DNA of 64,000 nt from Ramazzottius varieornatus (lineage: Eukaryota; Tardigrada; Eutardigrada; Parachela; Ramazzottiidae): contig BDGG01000004.1 of NCBI GenBank assembly GCA_001949185.1, positions 1,792,278 to 1,856,277 on the forward strand. The letters run 5' to 3'. The position numbers and the translations under genes are program-made. Shown here in pieces: positions 1 to 10,494 of the stretch (position 1 is its first letter; every line of letters starts with the position of its first letter). Below the pieces are notes generated by a model. That model was not told where the DNA came from. It saw only the letters and a list, made by a program, of their open reading frames with translations, and ran no database searches.

Positions 1-25
1 ATTGCAACGTGGTCTTTTGTTGCAG

Positions 26-107
26 TGAGTTCGCCGAAGCCCGTCCTCGCGATGCTGATGGCCGCTTCATGTCTAAGGAGCAGGAGGAAGAACAGTCCGC
101 CAAGTAG
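26..107 (+). CDS. 3'-terminal exon of an unidentified gene (5' part outside window)
   Basis: A pyrimidine-rich stretch ending in TTGCAG at 25 looks like a splice acceptor. After it one frame stays open to a TAG at 105-107, giving about 26 residues ending RFMSKEQEEEQSAK. The tail is acidic and glutamine-rich and I cannot assign a family. The rest of the gene lies upstream of the window. The start of RSPH1 347 bases downstream in the same orientation fits an end-of-gene here. It could also be chance, since only one short exon is visible. Confidence 0.4.
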
Positions 108-453
108 AAGTCTTTGTCCATGGAAGGAAGAATTCCTAGGTTTAGCTGAATCTCGCATCTTTAGTTTCTTTTGAAGCAGAACATCGTGTTCTTTTTGTTC
201 GATCGTCTCAACTCTTCCCTACTGCTCTTTTCGTCTTATCCTTTTAGACTCTCCCTGGAGTCTTCCCGTCGATGTGAACCTGTACGGTAAATCAGTATTC
301 CTCGAACAGCAGGTGGTTCGGTTATAGGGATCGACTAGGATGTGCAAGAGTCTGATAGTTCGTTTGGAAGAATCGTTGCCCGGCACTACGAGGTGTCGGA
401 CCACTCTGTAACGAAGAGGGTTGCGGGTGAGCGGTCGTTGAGCTTCCCTCAAG
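108..453. other. Intergenic: 3' UTR of the upstream gene and 5' flank of RSPH1
   Basis: I see no coding frame with support. The stretch lies between the stop at 105-107 and the RSPH1 start at 454, so it probably holds a 3' UTR and the RSPH1 promoter and leader. No TATA box or repeat is obvious. Confidence 0.5.
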
Positions 454-2037
454 ATGAATGAAGAGCAAGAGGAGGAGGATGATGCTGCTTTTGTTGGTGT
501 GAGTACGAGTCAGGGACTAAACCTTGCAGTTTCTTGTCAAAAACTGGCTTCCCCGTCTTGTGTGGTTATTCAAGTATTTTTATGGTTTCGACTGGATAAT
601 TTAGGAGTACATTGGAGAACGGAACGAGAGGAAGCAGCGCCATGGAGCAGGAACAACCACTCTTCCGAATGGTGATCGTTACAAGGGAAACTACGTGCGG
701 AACCTGCGAGAAGGACAAGGCTTATACATCTTCAAAGGTGGAGCAAGGTACGAAGGACTGTGGCGCCTGGGAAGAAAGCACGGAGAGGGGAAGTTCATCT
801 ATTCCGATGGATCTATTTACGAAGGTAACTTCCCTGGACTTGTTCCTTCCTTGTTGTTGATTGGTTTGGTTTGGTTGTATCTTTGGTTGTTCACCTGATC
901 CTGAATTTGCTCTTCAGATCTTATTGACCAGTCCCTGAATCCGCTGCTTCAATATTCCTTGTTCGGTTTTTCTTGCAGGTCACTGGGTAAACGACAAGCG
1001 TCACGGTTATGGAGTTTACACGTACCAGAACGGCGATGTTTATGCGGGTCAGTGGAAGGAGTCCGAGCGGAGTGGCTACGGATTTTATCTGTGGAAGGAT
1101 TCTCAAGCTCGATACGTTGGATACTGGGTAAACATACAGAGTACCATTCGTAACTGGATTCTTTGGAGTTTTGCCTTCGGCGATGGTTAATCAAGGCTTC
1201 TTCCCGTTGATTATATCGCTGGTGTTTTTCGTTAAGTGATTTTGTTGTTGAACTGTTTACTAGTGACCCTAGTATATCTTCAGGAAAACGGACGACGGGA
1301 AGGACGCGGCGAAGTCCTGTTTGGTGCCTACAAGTTTTCCGGACTATTTCACAACGACACGGTGGGTTCTTCGACCTCGGACTTCGACGATCCTGGAACT
1401 TCGTCCGAAGGTCCGTTATTTTTCGATACTATAATATTCGTTTCTTTGCAGCCAGTTGGGCCTGGACGCTTCATCTTCCTGGGTGGATGGGAGCAACAAG
1501 GACACTTCATTCCGTTCCACATCGTAAACTATTCCATCTGAAGGCCAGACTTCTTGGTAATATTATTGTGTCCTTGCAGGAACAACACATCCCGGCGAAC
1601 GCAAATCGAGCTCAGCTCGCAGAAGACGATTCTCCCGAGTTTCCAGATTCTTCGTTGGACCTCATAACAACATGGATTGCCGAGAGAACGGTTGCGTCGA
1701 AGGAGCCCATCAAAGGCATTAAACCGGAAGGTAAACTAAGGCAGGGAACCCAGCTTCCGAATATCAATTATGTATTTGTTTGGAAGCCTGTATAGCCGTA
1801 GTTCTTTTGCCATGTAGAGTTGCTGGTCAAGTTTGATGTGAGCGTTCATCCTAAAGGAGAGATATCTCTGCCGCGTTCTTCCGGTCAGGATCAAGTGGCG
1901 ACGCTCTTGGCTCAAGCAAAGAGCGGTATGTCTTCTTTATCGCCACGATTCACCATGGCGGTTTTTATTTACTCGACATCCTGGTTTACTTCGAGTGATG
2001 TTATCTTGCAGGTGAATCCATATTCAAATCTCCGTGA
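454..2037 (+). CDS. RSPH1: Radial spoke head protein 1 (MORN-repeat protein)
   Basis: RSPH1 is a MORN-repeat subunit of the radial spoke head in the 9+2 axoneme of motile cilia and sperm flagella. I read eight exons: 454-498, 605-824, 979-1127, 1284-1361, 1452-1523, 1580-1730, 1818-1925 and 2012-2037, all GT-AG and in phase, giving 282 residues. The acidic N-terminus (MNEEQEEEDDAAFVG) is followed by repeats such as RHGAGTTTLPNGDRYKGNY, KHGEGKFIYSDGSIYEG and RHGYGVYTYQNGDVYAG, spaced about 23 residues. Next come the family's PVGPGRFIFLGGWEQQGHF and a low-complexity tail. Domain order and the GPG/EQ-G block match animal RSPH1; the length is near the human 309. The last exon is short (ending ESIFKSP) and is the least certain part. 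Expression in testis or ciliated cells is expected from the family. Confidence 0.9.
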
Positions 2038-4182
2038 AACTATTGGGGATGGCAGGCATTTTTCGGTAAGGTGACCTCGGGCAACTCTCGTCGTTCTTGA
2101 TGCGCGCAGCACAGCTACAGTCGAGCTTGCACCGGCTCGGTCGTGGAAAAACTTCTTGTTCGAGCTTGTCGGTGTGCTTACTGGATAAGTCGGTTCACTA
2201 AGCCTGATTTCCGTGGTTTGTATTGTGTACACCCTGTTGTTTGTTCTTTCTACCTTTCCAAATATCGTTCTGGGTAACTGCTAATTTTCGTCAAGTCCCG
2301 TTGGTTTCGTTGTGCAGTTTTTCGCTCTAATTGCCAGAGTATTGTCGCAAATTGAACGTTCATTCCGCAAAATTGCTACTTTGGAAGTGGCTAATTATTA
2401 CCAAGTTAGTTCCCGTCGTACTGTTCTTGGGGTGACAGATGAAACCGCGAAGGTGCCTGCAGTGAACGGCAGCATAGTCAAGATGAATTGGAACGTCTGT
2501 CTTTTCTGACAACCCCTTAATTATCGATTGGGAACTGCTGCCGTGCATTCGATTAGTCACCTCGGGAGCCCTTTAGGCCTTTCTTAGGACAACTTTTCCG
2601 CATTGCGGGATGGTCTTGGGACGGTCGAGGATTAGCGCAAGGAGGCTGTCTGGCTCGTGGTGCTCTTCTTACCTGCTAACTATTTTAGTCTGTTTGTAGG
2701 ACCGGCGAAGACTGCCCACGACAAGGCGAATGAGCGGAAGGGGTAGAAAGGTCCCGATGCCCAGCCGAGAAAATTACTAGGTTGGAAAGCAAGTCGTTCA
2801 GTTATTCCGGAACAATAGCAGTATTAGAATCGGTAACTTGCTAATTGCAGACTTCGCAAATGAAGAGTCCACTGACCAAAGAAATTATCCGTGATTTGGA
2901 CAGAATGCGTGCTCGTCAAAAGACAAGCTGACCGATCACGGCTCTGCAGAACACTAGTATCGCCTCTACCAGCCAAATCTGCCAGGTACTCGCCAGGAAA
3001 AAAAGAAAATTGCGATTATGTCCGTCAGAAATCAGCTTCGAAGTTTTCTGCAAAACTTAGGTGTTAGAATTTTAATATTTCTGTTTCAGTTAAACTTTTG
3101 GGCGCCACATCAGCATCGTCAACCGGCAGAGCCAGGGGAAACTGGCGGTTTCGACAAAGAGTTGCTAGTGGCGCACGAACGTCATAAATTTAGAGCCATC
3201 TTTGCCTCTTTTTGGATTCTTCGTAGGGCCATAACAAGGATCATGAAGCGTATTGTATGCATTGAAATCTTAACTTTAAATTTACATACTGTGCAGACAT
3301 GTTTGACTAATTGGTGATTCTGCAGGTTTTATTGTTACGAGCGATCGCTGAAAGTGCGCCGCGGGCAATGACTCTGGTTACCACTTTTGCTAAACCTGGG
3401 ACCAAGTAGCAGGTGGGTTCATCAGCTGAAGACATAATTTAGATTGAGCGAAACAATTAAAGTTTACAGCCTATTCATAAATTTTGAAAAGGAGGTGAAG
3501 GAAGGGAACTGTGAAAGCGCGTGCCAGAATAGTCAGAGGAGAACAACGCCCATTTTAGTTGTATGGGTGCATTACTGTCGCAAGGTAGAATATCTGCTGC
3601 TGTCGTCTCGTGGGTTTGAAATTCAATATTACAGGAACTTGCCAAAGAGCGCCGTCATTTCTGGTAGCTGAAGTCTTGCTGAAGTGGTCTAGTTACTTGA
3701 GACCATTCCTGCCTCTTCACAATCCTTACGGCCAGCTCGATAATCCTCTCATTCTTCCGTGCCAATTCCACTCTCCGGCTTCACATGAGTCATGCAAATG
3801 AGCCTCATAAGGCTCTGCGTGTCCCGTACAGGATGTCGCTAATTGAATCGCCGTGAACCATGACGGTGAACTTCTGAGCTTTCTTGGATCGAGTCCGAAG
3901 GCAAAAAAAGTATATTCAAGTAATTCAACAGCCGGACATTATAGGGAAAATTGGACGTCGGCAAAGCAGCCGCAAAGGAAGTGAGTGCGATCGTCGTCCT
4001 AGGTTGCGCACGTTATGATTGGTACTTGCCAACAGCGTGCGACACTCGGGAAAACGATCTTGGTCAGTTCATTTGCCGACATTCCATACATTACCGTTTT
4101 ACTTTTTCTGTCTCATGGAATCCTACAAGAAGAATGTCGCGGGACAGGTTCTTCGTGAAGAGTCGTAGTGCATAAATGAATT
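2038..4182. other. No firmly supported gene; one exon-like stretch at about 2851-2931
   Basis: Frames here are short and interrupted. At about 2851-2931 a good acceptor (CTAATTGCAG) precedes an open frame reading TSQMKSPLTKEIIRDLD and then RMRARQKTS with a TGA. It could be the last exon of a small gene, but I found no convincing upstream exons and do not recognise it. A 65-residue frame at 2312-2509 has no family resemblance. The rest looks non-coding. Confidence 0.35.
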
Positions 4183-4250
4183 TGCGCCGCGACCTTGGAG
4201 GAAATACGGCTCTGCGCCGCGACCTTGGAGGAAATACGGCTCTGCGCCGC
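4183..4250. repeat. 30-base tandem repeat, 2.3 copies
   Basis: A 30-base unit beginning TGCGCCGCGACCTTGGAGG occurs at 4183-4212, identically at 4213-4242, and its first 8 bases again at 4243-4250. The unit is GC-rich compared with its surroundings. It is not inside a recognised gene. Confidence 0.9.
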
Positions 4251-5918
4251 TTCCACATCTTTGTCGTGATGTCGATATCTTAATTTGCATTTGATGACTG
4301 AACGCAACCTTTATTTTCCAGCAGTTAGCTTTCTGGGTTTGGCTGCTGTCAGGAAGAAAAGGTATGAATGGATCAAAGTCAATCGGCAGTTTCTCATCTG
4401 TTAAATTGATGGAATACCTGCAGTGTGGCTATGGTGGCGTTGACGCCATCGAGCGGCGCATTGTTTTTGCCTTTCTATTCAGATGCGCGGACAGAGCGTC
4501 TGTTAACGATGCAAAGTGTTTCTTTCTCTTCTCTTTGAGGGATGGACAGGAATATTGATAGCCGTGTGGATACGGAAGATTAACTGCCAAAGAATAGTTT
4601 GCACAGAATAACCTGCATGTCCAGCCACTCCATTGATCATTCCATTCCTCGCCGACACTTTCGTCTTACCTGGCTGTCGCCATCCCTTCTGCTTCTTTCA
4701 GCAGGTAAAAGTCTGTTAAGCTGCATGCCATCATTGCCCACTGCTTGCTAGACCACTTCACACGCTTTTATCGTCTTAACATCCTACCGTCACTTCTTTT
4801 TCTTCTCGTTTGCCCTTTTTTCTTCACTTCAAAGAACAAGCTGTTCACCGTAACCGGAAGACTCTTCATCCGCTTAATTATTCCACCCAGAATGTCTTTT
4901 GTTCATCTCACCTCGCAAACGACGAAAAAACTGACACAAGACAAAACATCAGGCAGGAACGCGTATTCAAAAAAACATTCCAACAAACACCAGCACAGAT
5001 ACCAAAGATTCGGAGAGGAAAATCAGATAGAAAAAAATTAATGGGAACTGGCGATCGTCGCTGAGAAGGGCATTCAAGTCATCGGTCGAAAGGTCGCACA
5101 GGGAGATAAAACGGAAAGTTGAAAACTGGGTGTGTATTTGGCCGACGAGGAAGTCTATTCGCGTAGGTCCAGAATGCAAGAAACTCCAAGAAATATTCCA
5201 TGCCGACAGAAAGCCGCCCATTGTGTCAGTTAAGATGGGACAAAATTTCGACAAGTATGCCACTAGGATCTGATGAACAGTTACAAACGAGACAATTCAT
5301 CAGGGTAGATCACTATCTCACGCATTTCCGGCCTATTACGGCGGCTCGCTTGTCAGTTATCACTAGGCTTTACGTTAGAATGAATTTTCATGACGCCGTT
5401 TGTACCCGTACTTGACAGATCAAATGAAGTGATGGCATGTATATATGGATATCACAGTGTCGTAATTAATTGGCATCTTCATTCGGAGACTTGTTATAAC
5501 ATTTCTGTCAGCTTGTGGACGTTGTGAAGAGCTTCTGAAATGCCGGTGGCGCGTCAAACGGGCGCGCGCAGCGGAGGTCTAAAATTCCCATTGGCGTCGC
5601 TGATAATTATGCAATCAGAGACCCGTCAAACCAAGCAATTACGAAGGGATTGCTGTATGGGAGGTTCATTACGCATCCCGAAATTACAACTGATTACTCC
5701 ATACGGTTTAACTGCTTTGGTACCTTTACTGACCATCGTACAAAGGACACCGCGCATTTCTCGATACAAAACAGATTACGCTATCGTCTCAAAGAGGAAC
5801 TGAACAGATGAGAGCAAAATATTCGTTTATGGCTGTGTTTTTGCAGGCACAACAATACTTCATTCAGAAGAAAATATTTATAACAGGAAATTCCGCTGTA
5901 TATGCAAGACAAAAGAAA
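4251..5918. other. Intergenic, no gene recognised
   Basis: Only short frames without family resemblance occur here. The stretch ends at the stop codon of the Hairy-like gene, so the last few hundred bases probably include its 3' UTR on the minus strand. The 87- to 98-residue frames near 4745-5263 and 5540-5803 overlap in several phases and look like chance. Confidence 0.5.
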
Positions 5919-6698
5919 CTACCAAGGTCTCCAAAGGCATTCCGACGAGTTGGAAGGTGACACCGATGAGCGGCTGGTTTCACTGACGGACGTCGAGTAG
6001 GAAAGTACCGAGGGTGAAGGACTGCAGGACGAATTCGGACTAGGAGAGTTCGTGAAGTCTTTGAAGGATGGTAGTTGGCGGTAGCTGAAAGGCGAGTTCG
6101 AAGGCTTGACGTTGCAAGGCCGTGATTGCTGGGAGGTGAAAGACAGGTAGTTTTTGATTTGGGCTCTGACGGTATCATTTACTTTCTCGGCACCCAGGAA
6201 CCTGTCGATTTCGTTGATGCAGGTGTGGTAGCCCTCGCGGAACTTCTGGAGGATCACTTCAGTATCAGCAACAAGTGGGACCGGCTGACTGCGCTTTTGG
6301 AGGTTCTGGACGAAGAGGAGGGTTCGCTCGAGTATTTCCGCCTTGTCCAGCTTGGTTTCGGCCTTGTTCTTGGTCTCAGACATGATGATGTACTTGAGTT
6401 CGCCCAGACTGCGGTTGATTCGAGCTCGACGCTTCCGCTCGATAACACCCTTGGATATCTGCAGGAAAAAAAACTGTAAGTCAGTCTCTCTCGTCTCGAA
6501 CCAGAAATACTGAAAGAGTTCTGTAAACTAAAAATAAATCGGTTGCGTTGTTGACTGACAAGAATAGAAAACATCAGAATAGCTGGAAAAATTTCGATCT
6601 TTACGCAATTCAGAAGTCTTTTCACTATATTCAGTAGAAGTTTAATTTACCTTCCGGTTGACGGATGACTGAGCACGCTTGGTGGCTTCTGCGGTCAT
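5919..6698 (-). CDS. Hairy/Enhancer-of-split class bHLH-Orange repressor
   Basis: This is a Notch-pathway type transcriptional repressor that binds E/N-box DNA as a dimer and recruits Groucho/TLE. Two exons, 6651-6698 and 5919-6458, give 195 residues. Exon 1 is MTAEATKRAQSSVNRK. Exon 2 opens with the basic region and helix 1 (GVIERKRRARINRSLGELK), followed by a loop and helix 2 (TKLDKAEILERTLLFVQNL). An Orange domain follows at about residues 75-115 (EVILQKFREGYHTCINEI). The serine/proline-rich tail ends in WRPW, the Groucho-binding tetrapeptide. The basic region has glycine where Hairy/Hes proteins have their signature proline; glycine there is typical of Hey proteins, which end in YRPW. The length suits a compact Hes. 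The start ATG is the first in frame and lies about 175 bases downstream of a TATA box. Confidence 0.93.
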
Positions 6699-6872
6699 GA
6701 TGAACGGTGACGGGATGATTCGGGTCCGCTGTGGTTCACTGTGGACGGACGGAGATAATTCGGAAAATCTTGAGTTTGTCGAGAACGTTAACCGGTAAGA
6801 TTGTGCCGTAACTGGAAGATCGCTGAAGAATTTGTGAACGGAAGAAGAGGCATGAGAAGTAACCGTTCTTCG

Positions 6873-6880
6873 CTTTTATA
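6873..6880 (-). promoter_or_regulatory. TATA box of the Hairy-like gene
   Basis: On the minus strand the sequence reads CCTATAAAAGCG, a near-perfect TATA box. It lies about 175 bases upstream of the start codon at 6698, leaving room for a normal 5' leader. Hes-type genes often have TATA promoters and short bursts of expression. A CACGTG E-box at 7166-7171 further upstream could be an autoregulatory site, which is inference. Confidence 0.6.
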
Positions 6881-9800
6881 GGAACGACTCGCTTGATACA
6901 CGGGAGCTCGGACTAAAGTGGACAGTAGCGTGGACAGTCGGGCGTGGTTTGTCTTTCGTCAAGCCGTCGTTACCACAAATCTCGGCTTGGACACGTCAGG
7001 AGAATGGGTGAGAGACTGAGAGCTGCTCTTGTGGCCAATTTGTGAATGGTTCTGGAGCGTCGATAGCGTGTATCACAGAAAGAGGGAGATTCATTAATAG
7101 CGACGATGAAAGACAGTTTAGCAACAGGTGAGGAAAGAAAAACGGCCACCTTCAATGAATTCGTACACGTGATAGTAGTATGAATCATTCTTCCTCGTCC
7201 ATATTCTCATATGCGTGACAGCTGATACAGTCTGCCCACAACGATAGGCCGTTAAAAGACTAGTTTCATGATGTCCACCACCATTCTCAGCATATCCCGT
7301 CCATATGCATGAAAGAATTTCTATTCTATGCAGACCTGTTGCAACTCACTTCGCAATCGTGCTGTAACCTTTGTGTCGTTTCTTCCTTCCCATGTAACAG
7401 TTACAAAGGTTGTGAACACCCGGGATCATCGTATACAAATCTCGACAACAAGAAGGATGTTGTTGGGTGTGCCCGTTCACGTAATATTTCAGACGCAGCC
7501 ATTTTCGATGCCTACTCACTGTTTGATGTGAAAGCTCCAGTGTACTCCAAATACTGTAACGAGTTCTCAAAAGCCCAAATCTCAAAAAGCTGTTTTGATT
7601 AATACATATATCAGGGCTGATTCCCACATCTAGGCAGACGTGCTTTGGTTCTTGCAACGACTGTACAGCGCTTCCGGGTCCACAGGAAGGGCCTGCAAGC
7701 GGTTGTGTTACAAAATCCCTGGCATAACTCGATACGCGGTATTTGCAGACAATTATCTGGGCTCATTTGACTGGGAATGACCACTCTCTTAACCTAAGTA
7801 TCACGTTTACGCACAAGATTTATGATCTTAACGTGTCGTAATCAGTTGACATTAGAGCGCAAATGATGTCGGAAAAACAGCGATGAAGAGTAGACATCGT
7901 TGTACTGAGGACGGAAAAGTTGTTAGGTGAAGGTTGGGGGCCGTGATGGGCCCCGACCGTTTCTGTTTGCTACCTCAGCGTCTTTCATGCTGGTTGAAAG
8001 GGCAAACTCAGCTGGAGATCGCAGTGGGCCTGCTGCTCCTCGACAGCAGACACCTGCCATCCATATCGTCACACTTATTAACCGGTCTCATCAGCTAATT
8101 ACAATACTGTAACCTTCCTCAATGAAGAACCCCCGTTGCGACGCTATGGCTGTCAAGTATAGCCCAGGAATTTCTCAAGAACCTCTTCCCTTCATTATGT
8201 CGTGCTTTGCCCATCATCTGTTCTCGCGCTTGATTACTCTCGACTCCATCATCCCGAACGAAATAACAAGTCACCCCGGGAGCATCATGAACAGTTTCAT
8301 TCCGATCAAGCGGTCCACTATTTGATCTTACAAAATCAGTTGAATCCAAGTGCGCCCGGAAGAAGAGAAAAGCCAGAAATTCGATGTTAGACGCAAGGTC
8401 ATTGTTTGTTAGACGCAAGGATTGTGCAGCACTTTTGAGCCAACAATGCGGAAGATTTGTCGGAAGAAGCTCACTGAAAATATACTTAACGAATCAGGTT
8501 TCACACGGTTAATTCACGCCTGCTAATCCATGCATTTCGCTATCTTTTACTTGTTCGACAATAATGGACAGATACACCGCAAAAATGGCCATTAGGCACG
8601 TATTAGCTGGCCGCGATAGGTTTTAGCAAACCTTTCTTGGTTTTAGTTCTGCGTGCAACACACGGTACGAGCCATGTTAATCAAGCTATCTGCCTTTGTT
8701 CGAACGAAAGGACGCCAACAAAGAAGTGGTAAAACTCTCAAGCAAAACATATCAAAATCATCATCACTCGTGTTAAAAAGACAGCGACAGAAGCGATAAA
8801 ACATTACTGCGGTATGTGCAATAGTCGGCAGGCACAAGCATAGTGACAGGAAACCATGATGGCCTGACGCTCATCGCTTACTTTCATTATGGTAGAAGGT
8901 TCGATAAGAGCGACTTTTGGCTATCAAAACAGATCGCTCGAGTCTTCTAATCAGGGCTTGTCTTCTAAGTAAGATCATCTTTGGCCGGTAACGTTCCGCA
9001 GAAATGGTATGCATCGTTGAGGCGCAGGTGTCGTTCAACCGCCTGCAAAAAAGCAATTCGTTTTCCGAAACGGTTATAAGGATAGAGGGACACGGCGGAT
9101 GAGGACAGAAAGAGCTAACAGTGCATTGTGTCACGTTTGCGTTCTAACTTCTTATGCTTCATACAAAGAGAGATTATCTCTTTGGGTGAATTAGCTAATG
9201 CAATATTGTGAGAGCGAGCCCGAGACGTCCAGCCGGTCATTTAGGAACGTAAAGGTGAAGGAAGGCTGATTCCTGTCATATGCTCACACTGTTCCTTTCT
9301 TCGCCTTTTTAGCTTGACCAAGCGTGGTGAGAAAAATGCAGACAGCCATTCACATCATAAACGAAGGCTAAATTCATCATTCAGCCACGAATAGATCACG
9401 AAGAGATAACTGTCAAGAAGATTGCTTTAATTATCGCAACAATTACGTGATATGAATCACAGAGAAAACCAACCCTTTCAAAAATACAATGGAAAAAGGC
9501 TGCTCTGGTGCATCGCGTTTGGCACTCCTTGTCATAATGAATAGCCAACGACGTCGTTCGACCCAACCAGGACCAAACCCAGCTCTTCGCAGTATTCCCC
9601 ATATTCTCCATAGAGCCCTGACCCGTACAAAACCGACCATGGCTTGATCATGTTCATGATTGGTTTTCCAAGTGGCGCACACTTGTGACCAATAACAACG
9701 AAACGTGCGCCTCTTCTGCGGACGATCATGTTCAACTCATTTACCGATGATTCAGTTGAGTTCGCCTTTTCTTCAGAACGACCATCAGCAGAATTTGCTC

Positions 9801-10494
9801 GGCACCGCCCTGAGGACAGTTTGAGCAGGAAAAAAGGCAGACCAACTCTATTTCTGCCCGCTCAATTTCGGCGTGTGTGACTTCATCAAAGTCGCGCTAC
9901 GATGAAGACAAAAGAAGGGTCTTTTTTAGCGGAGCAACCTGTTCAGCACTTTGGATAAAAGGGATTACGTTGCTCTCACGCAAAGCCAGCCGTGCCACAG
10001 TTTTCACAGCGTGACTTCCCGAGCCATAAAACTGGATGGCACGGCCAAGCTCGGTACGGCTTTGTCAGGGCGGATCAAACGATGCCAACGTCTTGCCGAT
10101 AACACCACGGGGAGCCCCTTCGTCCTTCATTTCACACGTCGTAATCTCCGACAGGCACCGTTCGCACAGCGACTTTCATTTCACAGAAAACATTTGTTCT
10201 TTCCAGTATGCTGTCCAAGCAGTGTTCATTAAGAGATTAGCTAATTTTTCCGTATGGTACACACCTGGATTATGCAGCGTGGTCGGAATTCCTTCCTGCC
10301 CGAAAAGAACTGCTGTCGTCTCCTTCCGTCACCATCTTCGACAAGTCGTCTAGCTTCTCTTGAAGATTGGTAATTTTTTCTGGAAGATACGAAGCAAATT
10401 GATCATTTTATCATAGAAATTTTTTTCGTAATTTCAGGAATAATCTCATCACAATGTACTGCAAAAATTATCCGGTTTTATTGCAGTGGTATCA
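6881..10494. other. Intergenic, no gene recognised
   Basis: About 3.6 kb without a supportable gene. The part up to about 7300 is the upstream region of the Hairy-like gene and may hold its enhancers. A 12-base direct repeat (TTAGACGCAAGG) occurs twice near 8388-8420. Frames of 60-105 residues occur on both strands but none shows splice-consistent continuation, domain motifs or a recognisable family. The last part is downstream of OPA1. Confidence 0.5.

Noticed and set aside
2312-2509. 65-codon frame downstream of RSPH1
   Set aside because: No start context, family or splice partner; the RSPH1 frame already closes at 2037.
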